In this document: positions 27,363 to 36,520 of the stretch, one piece after another
How positions within the stretch are numbered: position 1 is the stretch's first letter
Layout of the letters: each line of letters begins with the position of its first letter
NCBI GenBank assembly: GCA_963768025.1
Contig: CAVYGM010000029.1
Span: forward strand, 1-42,847
Direction: 5' to 3'
DNA length: 42,847 nt
Origin: CAVYGM01 sp963768025
GTDB lineage: Bacteria > Bacteroidota > Bacteroidia > Cytophagales > Spirosomataceae
Translations under genes and position numbers: made by a program
The notes under the pieces: generated by a model
The model's database searches: none
The model's input: only the letters and a program-made list of their open reading frames with translations
What the model was told of the DNA's origin: nothing

Positions 27363-29291
27363 TCATCGGGCACCAACCGTGAACAAAAACTGCCCCTTCT
27401 CTTTCAACGACTTATTGGTCAGGAGAATGCGCTGCACCGGATGGTTGTCCCACTTGGTTTTGAAGCTACTGTACTCCATGCCGTCGGTGGATGGAAATTC
27501 AGTAGTCGCGGTCCAGGTTTTAGGATCATACTGTAATACGTATGTCTTGCCGGTCGGGGTAGTCAGCACTACCTGCCCGGGTACCTGCGTATCCACGTCA
27601 CAGATGGTCATGAATACCTGCTGGATGGACGAGGGCTTTTGCTGCATGGCGTAAGCGTCCGTAATTTCCAGGCGGTTCTTCTGACGGTTGAGGGCCACTT
27701 TCCGGTTCCATGAGCTTACTCCGGCCTCCGCGGGATAGGCTTTGGCAATATTCATGCTCAGTGCCGCTTCCTTGTCGTTAATGGTGCTGCTAGCCTCGGT
27801 GGCCTCGTATTCACGCCCGGCGAGCTGACCGTGGCCATTGATGATGGGTAGGTTGTGGTGCTGCGACTGCGTAAACCACAGCTCGTAGCGCTGGGGCGAA
27901 AACGTCCGGGCGGTGTAGTTGCCGCGGCCGGCGTCAATGATCACCGGCTCGCCGTTGGCGTAGAGCAGGAAATCGCCCACGTCGTTGTGGTTGTGGCTTT
28001 CAGCGTTGTGCCCGCCGTGGGTCGCCAGCACAAATCCGTTGTCGGCCCGGGCGGTCATGACCTGAATGTCTGAGATCCAGGCATCGCGCACGGGTACGTA
28101 GGCCGGAGCCGGTGTGTTCATGTCTTTGATGCTGAGGAGATTTTCGATGCTGCGGGGGCGGTGGTGGCCATTGACTTCGAGGGTCCGCTCGGGAAATTTC
28201 CGAAAAGCCCACTGTCCCATGCTCTTCATCTGCGGATCGTTGAGGGCGGTGCCGAACCGGTACAGCAGTAGCCCATCGGGCCGGAGCTTGGGATCAGCAT
28301 CCGAGAAATTGACGAAGTAGTGCCCGTCGATGTGGACTTTGTAAAAGTAGGCAGCCATCTTCTGAATGAGGGGCAGGTCGTAGATCTGGATTTTTTGCTT
28401 CGAGGCATTGCCCAGCAATTCCAGGCAGTCATACACGCTAGCCCCGGCGGCGGTCCAGTAGCTGGGGCCTTCGTCGCAGCCGCCGTCTTCGCCCAGACCG
28501 TTGAGGTACAGGTCCAGGCCCAGCATGGACTTGTGAATCATCTCAGCCCGGCGGGTCTCGTCTTTTTCCAGCATCAGGGCCGCCGACATCCAGTTGGACA
28601 TGATCCAGGGATTCCAGTTGTTGACCGGCTCGGTTTTACTCATCCATTTGTACTGTTCCCCCTTGGTAATCAGGGGTACAAAAATGCGTTTGTTGGTTTC
28701 GTAGTACATCCGTTTACGCACCAGCGGGTTGATGGCGTCCAATTTATCCCCCACAAAGTAATCGGCCAGACCCATAAGGGCGGCCGTTTCGGCACTGAAT
28801 AGTTCTACTACCGGATTCTCCACATCGGGTAAGCCCGTTTCCCGAATATGCGCAGGTACCCCCCAGAAGCTTTCCTCGCAAATAGACCAGACGCCATTGA
28901 GGATGGCTTCCATAAACCGGCCTTTTCCCTCTATACTCTCCGCTAAAAGCAGGTCGGTGAGTGCGTAGCGTTTGTTGTAGGCAACGCCCCGGTGCCGTTC
29001 GCGGTCGCCGCTGCGGACAAAATCCAGCGAAACTGTGGCTGTCACCGGACGGAAATCGTAGTTAAGTGAGGCTTCACCAGCTTTTACCACGGCTTTCAGG
29101 ATGGAGTCGGGCACCGCTTTTTGCCACTCAGATGGCGTAGTGGGATAGGGATGGTATCGGGCTTTGGGTATCAGTGCCTGCTGTACTTGCTGCGGGGAAT
29201 ATTTTTGGGCAAGGATATTACGGGGTGTCACCTGGGCAAAGGCTTCATGCGCCCAGAAGGTGATCAGCAAAAGAACTAGCTTTTTCATCAA
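27363..29291 (-). CDS. Heparinase II/III-family polysaccharide lyase-like protein, tandem paralog B
   Basis: 642 residues, intact, with a signal peptide (about 1-19, ending AFA-Q). The N-terminal alpha/alpha-toroid covers about 40-390, with 'GVWSICEESFWGVPAHIRET', 'NNWNPWIMSNWMSAALMLEK' and 'GGCDEGPSYWTAAGASVYDC', which should shape the active-site cleft. The C-terminal beta-sheet region starts at about 405 and carries His428 and the motif HNHNDVG (His433-Gly439), the signature of the heparinase II/III-like family. These enzymes cleave uronic-acid-containing chains by beta-elimination; the target here is not evident. The next gene, its paralog, begins 41 bases after this stop codon. The upstream lyase-like gene is separated by a hairpin. 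Confidence 0.9.
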   Translation of the reverse strand: MMKKLVLLLITFWAHEAFAQVTPRNILAQKYSPQQVQQALIPKARYHPYPTTPSEWQKAVPDSILKAVVKAGEASLNYDFRPVTATVSLDFVRSGDRERHRGVAYNKRYALTDLLLAESIEGKGRFMEAILNGVWSICEESFWGVPAHIRETGLPDVENPVVELFSAETAALMGLADYFVGDKLDAINPLVRKRMYYETNKRIFVPLITKGEQYKWMSKTEPVNNWNPWIMSNWMSAALMLEKDETRRAEMIHKSMLGLDLYLNGLGEDGGCDEGPSYWTAAGASVYDCLELLGNASKQKIQIYDLPLIQKMAAYFYKVHIDGHYFVNFSDADPKLRPDGLLLYRFGTALNDPQMKSMGQWAFRKFPERTLEVNGHHRPRSIENLLSIKDMNTPAPAYVPVRDAWISDIQVMTARADNGFVLATHGGHNAESHNHNDVGDFLLYANGEPVIIDAGRGNYTARTFSPQRYELWFTQSQHHNLPIINGHGQLAGREYEATEASSTINDKEAALSMNIAKAYPAEAGVSSWNRKVALNRQKNRLEITDAYAMQQKPSSIQQVFMTICDVDTQVPGQVVLTTPTGKTYVLQYDPKTWTATTEFPSTDGMEYSSFKTKWDNHPVQRILLTNKSLKEKGQFLFTVGAR

Positions 29292-29311
29292 TTTTTTTTA
29301 TCAAAATGATA

Positions 29312-29350
29312 TTCTGTCAGAGCTTAGGTACCACCCAAACTCTGACAGAA
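29312..29350 (-). terminator. Intercistronic hairpin, possible attenuator or partial terminator
   Basis: TTCTGTCAGAG (29312-29322) is the reverse complement of CTCTGACAGAA (29340-29350). It sits between two lyase-type genes of the same operon. The following minus-strand sequence (ATATCATTTTGATAAAAAAA) has only a short T run, so it may act to stabilise or attenuate rather than stop transcription. Confidence 0.5.
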
Positions 29351-29358
29351 GCGGGTAC

Positions 29359-31257
29359 TTATTTTTTGCCCCACTGGGCCAGGGGCTTGTTCATTGCTTT
29401 TGGGGCCGCCTTGCCGGACTCCGGCACGAGGGATACCTGAACGGTTTGGGAGGCGTTGGCGGGTACTTCGTACTCGAAGCCCACCAGTACGGTACCTTCG
29501 TTGGGGGCATCGTAGTCGGTGGTAGGGGCCGAACTCCACGTTTGCAGTTTTGCATTGGCGGGAGAGTCTACCCGTAACGTGAGTTTCTTACCGTCTTTAG
29601 TCAGCACTGCCGTATTGGAGCCGTTTATTTTTACGCCATCGGGGGCCAGCATGACCCACCGTACTTTGGCGGTCTGATTGGGTGCCTTCACTTCGTCGCG
29701 CACAACCACATACGAGTCATCGACGATTCCGATGCCCCGGTTCGCGGCGGCAAGCTGGCCATCATACATATCCGATAGATCCGACACCGCAAATTTCAGC
29801 GCTTTGCTCTCGCCCGAATTGTTGATTTTGGCGTAGCCTTTTACCTTCTGGTACTGGTCGTTGACAGTGAGGGTATTGTGGATAAAATTGTTGTAGCGCT
29901 TGACCGTCCAGCGTTGGGCATCCTGCTCTTTGCCCCAGATGTTCATCCCCCTGGATTCCAGGGATTCGTATTCCTGAGCACCCAGATCCAGCGCCCAGCG
30001 GACCCCGTCGGCCTCCATCACGAACGAGCCGATGTCCATGTGTGCGTGACTGGCGGAGGGGGTACCGGTTTTGAATCCGACGTAGATAGCGTTTGGGTCG
30101 GTCCAGGAACTGCGCATCAGCGCAACGGGGCTTTTGCCCTGACCGGTCCAGAGTGTTTGGGTAGGTGCTGAAACCTTGTCCAGTTTGGTTCCTGCGCCCC
30201 AAATCATGATAGCGGGTAGCACACGGTTCCGGGTAAAGCGCGCGGGGTCCTCGTGCAGCAGGTAGTCTTTTTCGATCCACAGCAGGGAGGGGTCGTTGCT
30301 TTTCTGGGCAAACCAGAACATTGCCGGGCTTAGTCCCCCTTTGCCCGAACCGGAGTCGCTATAATTGAAGGAGTAGCCCGTGGGGCCGGTCATGTTTTCG
30401 TAGTAGCGGGCGGTAGCCATGAAGCCGGGCTGCCGCGACAGACCATAGTCGCTGCCGAAGGCTTTTTCCATCGCGCTCATGAATAGTACCTGGAAGGAGG
30501 TACCATAGTTCCAGTACCCGTAGCCTTCGGGGTAGGCTCCGTCGGGGGCCAGGTCTTCCAGGGGTAGCTTGATGGAATTGATCGCCCGTTTGAAAAGCTG
30601 TTTGGCTAGGTCGGGCTTGTCTTCATACACCGCCAGAGCCCCAAAGGTAATGCCCGCATTGCAGACCTGATTCCAGTTATTGCTCGACCGCAGCCAGTTG
30701 TTATAGCGATCTTCCAGCGAGGTTTTTAGTCCTTTTTCAATAATCGCCTGGCTGATTGCCTTCCGGGAGTCAGCCGAAAGGGTAGGGTAAACCCAGTCGT
30801 AGCCAATGGCCATGGCCATGGTCATTTCGCCCACGTCGAGGTAGTGGGTGGGGTTCCAGTCGCTGAACTTCGCAATAGCCAGCATCTCCTTTTCGGCGCG
30901 CTGGGCATATTTTGCGTCGTTAGTCAGGCGGTAGGCATAGGCCAGATGAAAGATTCTCCGCAAGGCCTCTCTGGACTTATCCAGCAACCGGCGTCCGATC
31001 TGTATACGCTCAATGGGGGCCAGCTTAATGATGTTATCCGATTCGGCCACAATCGCCTCGTGCATCTTTCGCCACAGAGGATCGGACTGGATGGCCTGTT
31101 GAATCTGTTTTTCTTCGCCGGCCAGCAGCAGGATGCGCGGATGCTGCGCGGGCGGGTCAGGGACGGTTTGGGCAACAGCGAGAGTAATAAGGCTGGAAAG
31201 GGCCACAGCCAGGAGAATGCCGATGGCTGGTAGCCGATGGCCGATTGCTATTTTCAT
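29359..31257 (-). CDS. Heparinase II/III-like protein, divergent third member
   Basis: 632 residues with a signal peptide (about 1-29). The N-terminal toroid has 'YLDVGEMTMAMAIGYDWVYP', 'RSSNNWNQVCNAGITFGALA' and 'APDGAYPEGYGYWNYGTSF', all typical of heparinase II/III and related alginate-lyase-like enzymes. The C-terminal part begins at about 375 with 'LMRSSWTDPNAIYVGFKTGT' and then 'SHAHMDIGSF' (His404, His406, Asp408), equivalent to the HNHND motif of its neighbours. The sequence is clearly different from the two tandem paralogs, so it probably cuts a different linkage or oligosaccharide length. It follows SusD by 159 bases, with a strong hairpin in between. Confidence 0.88.
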   Translation of the reverse strand: MKIAIGHRLPAIGILLAVALSSLITLAVAQTVPDPPAQHPRILLLAGEEKQIQQAIQSDPLWRKMHEAIVAESDNIIKLAPIERIQIGRRLLDKSREALRRIFHLAYAYRLTNDAKYAQRAEKEMLAIAKFSDWNPTHYLDVGEMTMAMAIGYDWVYPTLSADSRKAISQAIIEKGLKTSLEDRYNNWLRSSNNWNQVCNAGITFGALAVYEDKPDLAKQLFKRAINSIKLPLEDLAPDGAYPEGYGYWNYGTSFQVLFMSAMEKAFGSDYGLSRQPGFMATARYYENMTGPTGYSFNYSDSGSGKGGLSPAMFWFAQKSNDPSLLWIEKDYLLHEDPARFTRNRVLPAIMIWGAGTKLDKVSAPTQTLWTGQGKSPVALMRSSWTDPNAIYVGFKTGTPSASHAHMDIGSFVMEADGVRWALDLGAQEYESLESRGMNIWGKEQDAQRWTVKRYNNFIHNTLTVNDQYQKVKGYAKINNSGESKALKFAVSDLSDMYDGQLAAANRGIGIVDDSYVVVRDEVKAPNQTAKVRWVMLAPDGVKINGSNTAVLTKDGKKLTLRVDSPANAKLQTWSSAPTTDYDAPNEGTVLVGFEYEVPANASQTVQVSLVPESGKAAPKAMNKPLAQWGKK

Positions 31258-31278
31258 GGGTTCAGGAATGTTTGGTAA

Positions 31279-31333
31279 AAAAAGAAAGCTACCCGAAGCG
31301 CTTTTTTAATGCTCTTGGGGTAGCTTTCTTTTT
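31279..31333 (-). terminator. Hairpin with U tracts on both sides between SusD 2 and the third lyase gene
   Basis: AAAAAGAAAGCTACCC (31279-31294) pairs perfectly with GGGTAGCTTTCTTTTT (31318-31333). The stem works in either direction. In the PUL 2 message it would reduce, but perhaps not stop, read-through from susD into the lyase genes. Confidence 0.6.
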
Positions 31334-31338
31334 GTTCA

Positions 31339-31411
31339 AGAATGATAGAATGATAGAATGATAGAATGATTTTTTTATTCACTCATTCACTCATTCACTC
31401 ATTCTATCATT
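31339..31411. repeat. Inverted pair of 8-base tandem repeats
   Basis: AGAATGAT is repeated four times (31339-31370), then TTTTTT, then ATTCACTC three times (31377-31400) and ATTCTATCATT (31401-31411). The right block read in reverse complement (GAGTGAAT units, AATGATAGAAT end) resembles the left block, so the whole can fold as a long imperfect hairpin. It lies just past the SusD 2 stop codon. Copy number may vary between strains. Confidence 0.75.
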
Positions 31412-31416
31412 GATTC

Positions 31417-33198
31417 CTACTCCCATCCCGGATTTTGCTTGATGGCCGGATTTTGGGCCAGGGTATTCAGCGGGATCGGCCAGAGGTAGTGCTTGGCTTC
31501 GTTGAAAACGGGGTTCTCGAAGTCGGTACCCTTGTACACGTCAATGTACTCTTTGCCCGATACGGGATCAATAGCGGTCTTCATCGTGGTGCCTTTGAAC
31601 CTGGCCTGGGCATCGGCACTCCACCGGATTCCCATGGTAGGTATTTCCAGCTTTTTGCCCTGCTTCCAGCGCTTCAGATCATTATACCGCAGTCCTTCCA
31701 TGAACATTTCGACCCGGCGTTCGCGGCGAATCTCGGCAATCAGGGGCGTTACGCCATCCTTCGTGTAGCGGGGGTCCACCGGTACATCCCCCAGCTTCAT
31801 GTGGGGCATCTTCACCCGGTCACGCAGCTTATTGATCGATACGTCCAGGTCGCCCTGCGTAATCGTTCCCAGCTCGGCTTTGGCTTCGGCGTAGGTAAGC
31901 AACGCTTCGGCAAAACGTAGCGTGATGGCAGGTGACTCTCCGGTGTTAAACGCCTTCCCGATCATATCATCGGCGTTGAAGTGCTTGATGATGTGATAAC
32001 CCGTTGTGGTCTGATAGCCTCCACCTGGCATCCCCAGCAATCGGGGGTAGGTGCGTCCGTCGCCCAGGTAGTAGTTGTATTTCTTGGTATCAGCCGGGTG
32101 AAGCACGGTCTGGCGCAGGCGTGGGTCGCGGTTCTCGAACACGTCTTCGAACTTCTCATCGCCTTTATACAGCGGCGAAAGCGAAATGGGTAGCCCATCG
32201 GTACACAAGTAATCCTCAACCATACTCTTGGAGGCTCCTCCCGTATAAGAGAAATACTGTTGAATGTGGTTATTGATGACTCCAGTCTTATACTTCCGCC
32301 AGGAAATTACCTCGGGATTGCCCGTCAGATCCAGAATGCGGTGGTAGGCATTGTAATCGGTTTCGGGGTTGCCCGTTGAATATAGCCGATAGGGACCTTT
32401 GTCCATGAGTTCCTTGGCGGCTTTGGCGGCTTCTTCCAGCCACATTTTCGAGTCTCCGGCGTTGTGGTACTTGTTGAAGGTACCTTCATAGAGGCACAGC
32501 CGTGCTTTCACCAGCAGGGCTCCCCAGCGGTTGATGCGGCCAGGCGCGTTGCCATCGCCCCAGCTGTCGGGGAGTTTTGTGCTGGCAAAATCCAGATCGG
32601 CCAGGATTTTCTTCATCGCCTCGGCGCGGGGAGTCCGGGCAGCGTACAACTCCTCGGAGTCGATGCTGAGTTCACGATCTACGTAGGGAACGTCCCCGAA
32701 TTTTTGTACTTTTTCGGCGTAGAACCAGCCCCGGAACAAGCGGGCTTCGGCAATGTACTTATCCTTGGTAGCCTGGGGAATAGACGCTTTGTCGTAGTTA
32801 GCCAGCCCCACGTTGATACTACGGATGAAGTTCCAGCCCTGGTACCCAAACCACTCAGGATTGGAAGGTACATTGTGCTTGCCCGACCGTAATTGCTGAA
32901 AACGCACGTGACGCGGCTCGCGGGGGGCCATATTGTCCGAAAACTCATCTTGATTCCAGATGCTCGAAAAATGACTGTCGAAGCCGTCTTTATGTCCCAT
33001 CAAGATGGGTACGGCGGTGTCGTTACGCAGGAGGTTGTACAGGTTATTGTTGTACACGGCCAGGTCATTTTCGGTATTCCAAAAAGTCTCGTTGGTAATC
33101 TGGTCTAGCGGGTACCTTTCCAGGAACTCGTCGTTGCAGCCGCTTACCAGAAAGGTTGTAGCCAACGCGAAGCTGAATTTTAATATGTTCTTTTTCAT
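31417..33198 (-). CDS. SusD/RagB-family glycan-binding lipoprotein (PUL 2)
   Basis: 593 residues. The lipoprotein signal ends VSGC (Cys21). The mature start 'NDEFLERYPLDQITNETFWN' and the end 'HYLWPIPLNTLAQNPAIKQN' followed by PGWE are SusD hallmarks. Helical TPR-type stretches include 'IAEARLFRGWFYAEKVQKFG' and 'RFAEALLTYAEAKAELG', and 'RRERRVEMFMEGLRYNDLKR' is family-typical. It should form the lid of the SusC channel encoded just upstream and bind the glycan cut by the three lyase-like proteins. It is longer than the PUL 1 SusD and not close to it in sequence, suggesting a different ligand. Confidence 0.96.
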   Translation of the reverse strand: MKKNILKFSFALATTFLVSGCNDEFLERYPLDQITNETFWNTENDLAVYNNNLYNLLRNDTAVPILMGHKDGFDSHFSSIWNQDEFSDNMAPREPRHVRFQQLRSGKHNVPSNPEWFGYQGWNFIRSINVGLANYDKASIPQATKDKYIAEARLFRGWFYAEKVQKFGDVPYVDRELSIDSEELYAARTPRAEAMKKILADLDFASTKLPDSWGDGNAPGRINRWGALLVKARLCLYEGTFNKYHNAGDSKMWLEEAAKAAKELMDKGPYRLYSTGNPETDYNAYHRILDLTGNPEVISWRKYKTGVINNHIQQYFSYTGGASKSMVEDYLCTDGLPISLSPLYKGDEKFEDVFENRDPRLRQTVLHPADTKKYNYYLGDGRTYPRLLGMPGGGYQTTTGYHIIKHFNADDMIGKAFNTGESPAITLRFAEALLTYAEAKAELGTITQGDLDVSINKLRDRVKMPHMKLGDVPVDPRYTKDGVTPLIAEIRRERRVEMFMEGLRYNDLKRWKQGKKLEIPTMGIRWSADAQARFKGTTMKTAIDPVSGKEYIDVYKGTDFENPVFNEAKHYLWPIPLNTLAQNPAIKQNPGWE

Positions 33199-33221
33199 AT
33201 TTTTATTTTTTGGAAAAGCTT

Positions 33222-33261
33222 AAAAAGCTAACGGCTAACGGCTATCAGCTAGTAGCTTTTT
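33222..33261 (-). other. Hairpin between SusC 2 and SusD 2
   Basis: AAAAAGCTA (33222-33230) pairs with TAGCTTTTT (33253-33261), with CGGCTAACGGCTATCAGC in the loop region. It may stabilise the susC message end or lower expression of downstream genes. No other element is visible in this 65-base gap. Confidence 0.45.
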
Positions 33262-33263
33262 GT

Positions 33264-36200
33264 TTAAAATGATACATTGATTCCCACGGTACCGATCCGC
33301 TGCATGGGGTACTCAATCGTCGGGGTTTGGATGGTTTCGGGATCGAGTGGCTTGCGAATCTTGCTAAACTCGAAGAGATTCATGCCCGATACGAACACCT
33401 GGGCCCGGCTCATGCCGATTTTGCTGCTGAGTGTCACGGGTAGCGTGTAGCTGAGCATGATGTTCTTGGCCCGCAGGTAGGAGGCATTCTGTAGATAGCG
33501 CGACTGTCCCTGCACGTTTTTCTTATCACTGGTCGAAATATGTGCGGCGGGGAAATAGGCGTTCGGGTTCTCGGGAGTCCAGGTATCGGTGATGTAGTAT
33601 TTTTCTACGTGGCCCGCGTTGAAGGGGTAGAACCAGTTCCAATTGCCGTTGTCGGGTAGGTAGTCGGCCTTGCCGATGCCCTGGAAGAAAGCGGTCAACC
33701 GTAGATTTTTGTAGGCGATGCTAGTGTTGATTCCGAAAGTGTACCGGGGCGATGAGTTGCCAATAATCCGGCGGTCGCCGGGGTCGGCCAGGGTGTTTTT
33801 GCCGGGGCTGATGATGCCGTCGCCGTTTAGGTCGGCGTACTGGATGTCGCCCGCCCGCCAGTTATTACCCAGCCGCGATTGGTTGGGAGCGTTGGTGACG
33901 GCATCCTGAGTCTGGAATATGCCGGCAGTTTCGTATCCCCAGATTTCGCCGAGTTTTTGACCTACGTAAAAAATTCCCTGCCCAGGGTTAGGTAGGGCTC
34001 CTGATGGATTCTCGAACCGGGTGATCGTAGCCTGCGCATCGGCCAAGGCTAATGTCACGTCGTAGTTCCAGTCGGTCTTGATCCGATCGCGCCAGGTCAG
34101 CGAAAGCTCCCAGCCTTTGGTACGCAAGTCTGCCGAGTTGGATTGGGGGGCGGTAGTACCCAGAATATCCGGATAGTCTACATTCATGAGCATGTCCTTG
34201 GTATCGCGCGTGTAGAGGTCGAAGGAGAAGTCCAGGCGGCTTTTCAACATCGTTACGTCCAGACCGATATTTTGGGAAGTTACTGACTCCCAGGTTAGCG
34301 ACGGACTGATGAGGCCGGCGGGCGACACAAAAGGAATGTTGCTGCCTGACAAAAGGTAAGGTGCCTGTCCCGTACCCATCGAAGAAATGTAGGGGTAGTA
34401 AAGCTGGTTGCCATTGCTCCGATTCTGGATAGTCTGGTTGCCCAACGTACCGTAAGAGGCTCGTAGTTTCAGGTTATCGAGCCAGGAGCTGGTATTGGCC
34501 ATGAACTTCTCGTTGCTGATCCGCCAGCCCGCCGAGAAGGAGGGGAAAAAGCCGAAGCGGCTATCCTGGGGAAAACGTGAAGTGCCATCGTAGCGGCCGT
34601 TGGCCTCCAACAGGTAGCGGTCGTCGTAGTTGTAGGTCAGTCGGTAGAAAACACCCCGCAGCGATACGTGCGACTTGCCGCCGTCGGACCGCTGCACACC
34701 GGTGGTGGCGTTCAGGTCGGTTACGAGCGGGGTAATCAGGGACCGAGCCTGCGCGTAAATGCTGTTGTTAAGGCCCTGCTCCTGGTTGAAGCCTACCATG
34801 CCGGTCACATTGTGCTTGCCAGAGTTCTGGAAGCGAATACTGGGCATAAGCATTCAGCACATAGTACTGGTTGTAGCGTTGTCGGTTCTCGATCCAGTCG
34901 TCACCGCTGAAACCGTTGCTGATCGGGCTTTTGGCTAGTAGATCGGTATCCATGATCTCTACCTTGCTCTGTACATCCTGGTACATTGTTGTTAAATAGG
35001 TTATAGGAGAAGTTTCCCATCACTTTCAAGCCGGGCAGGGGGGTCAGGGTAGCGCCCTGGGTGAGCCACAGATCGTTGCGGGTGAATGTTTCGCGGCCAC
35101 CGTCCAGCAGGTAGGGGAAGAAATTGGTCCCACCGAAATACTTGCCGATGTACTGTGAATACTGGTCGCGGTCGCCGGGAGTGACGTAGTACTCGCAGAT
35201 CAGGAAACTGGATGGGCTGGATGGGGTTAACCCGCGCCAGGGAGTTGATGTTCACGTCCCAGTTGTAAAAGTGCGGTTTGTCGCTATTCTGCGAGTTAAA
35301 CACTACTTTGGAGTCAAAATTGAGCCACTTATTGACCTGGAAATCGGCTTTCAACAGAATATTATAGCGCTTGAATTTCTCGTTGTTTATCTGCGCAGGT
35401 AGCCGTCCTTGCTGAAGCGCCCCAGCGAAACGAAGAATTTCGACTTTTCGCTACCACCCGAGATGGAAAGATCCTGCTGGTTGGTGGGGGCATAGTCGGT
35501 CATGATTCTGTCCTGGTAGCGGTTGTAGCCATAGTACTGAAGCCGTCCGTTCACCACCCCCCACTCGTTGGCGGCAATCGGGTTTTCGGAATACTTTTTG
35601 GTGGCCGCTACGAAGTCAGGGTCGTAAGAAGGGTTGCCGTTGGTTCGCATGTTGGCCGCATTACGGGCCAGCACAAACTCGTAAGGGTCGGTCACCACAT
35701 CCATGTTGAAGATGGGCTTGGCCAGCGAAAACTGCGAGCCAAAATTAACCTGCATTTTACCCGCTTTGCCACTTTTGGTCGTCACGAGCACTACCCCAAA
35801 AGCTGCCCGTGCACCATATACGGCGGCCGCGGAGGCATCTTTCAGCACGCTGATGCTCTCGATGTCGTTGGGGTTGATCCGGTTGATGTCCATCGGCACG
35901 TTGTCCACCAGAATCAGGGGCGCGCCGCCATTGATGGACTCGTAGCCCCGGATGTTGAAGGTGGGTGACTGCGAAGGGTCACCGTTTCGAATGGAGATGT
36001 TGAGGTTTGGAATCACTCCTTGCAAACCTTCGCCGGTATTGGCGATGGGACGGTTTTCGATGCGCTTGGCGTCAGCTACGCCCACGGCACCGGTCAGGTT
36101 GACCTTTTGCTGGGTACCGTAGCCGACTACCACCACTTCGCTAAGAACTTTGTCTTCAATGGTTAGGCTTACATTGACGGTACTCTGAGTACCTACGAGT

Positions 36201-36520
36201 ACCTCTTTGGAACCGTAGCCTACAAAGCTGAATACCAGCGTCGTGTTGTCATTGGGGACGTCCAACTGAAACTTGCCATCGCTGTTGGTGGTGGTGCCGC
36301 GGGTGGTACCTTTTATCACCACACTCACGCCCGGCAGACCGCTGCCGGTTTCGTCGTTTACCGTACCGGATACCAGTCGCTTAGGCGACTCGGTAGCTGC
36401 TTTCGGTGTCGTATTGGCAATTTTGGCAAAGGCTGGCGCTCCCACGAGGAGAGCGGTTAATCCCAAGGCCAGGGCGTAAGCGCTGAACGTACCCCTAATT
36501 AAAGTAGTAGTTTTTTTCAT
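33264..36520 (-). pseudogene. SusC/RagA-type TonB-dependent receptor without STN domain (PUL 2), four frameshifts as read
   Basis: The start is the ATG at 36520 (MKKTTTLIRGTFSAYALALG, signal peptide); the longer frame begins at a TTG. No STN domain is present: the signal peptide leads to the carboxypeptidase-D-like repeat ('VSGTVNDETGSGLPGVSVVI'), then 'LSEVVVVGYGTQQKVNLTGA', a plug ('DIESISVLKDASAAAVYGAR') and the barrel, ending 'MQRIGTVGINVSF'. The frame breaks at about 35386-35400 (one base missing), 35183-35207, 34986-34987 and 34836-34837 (one base extra each). The pieces join smoothly, for example 'YYVTPGDRDQYSQYIGKYFG' after the second break. About 1085 residues when repaired. Without STN it should transport only, with no sigma/FecR signalling, and no such pair flanks this locus. 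Confidence 0.9.

Noticed and set aside
31339..31411. Possible CRISPR-like array
   Set aside because: The units are 8 bases with no spacers and no cas genes nearby; this is a simple tandem repeat.
33264..36520. Programmed frameshifting in SusC 2
   Set aside because: Four shifts of mixed direction with no slippery heptamer or conserved downstream structure are better explained by indels.
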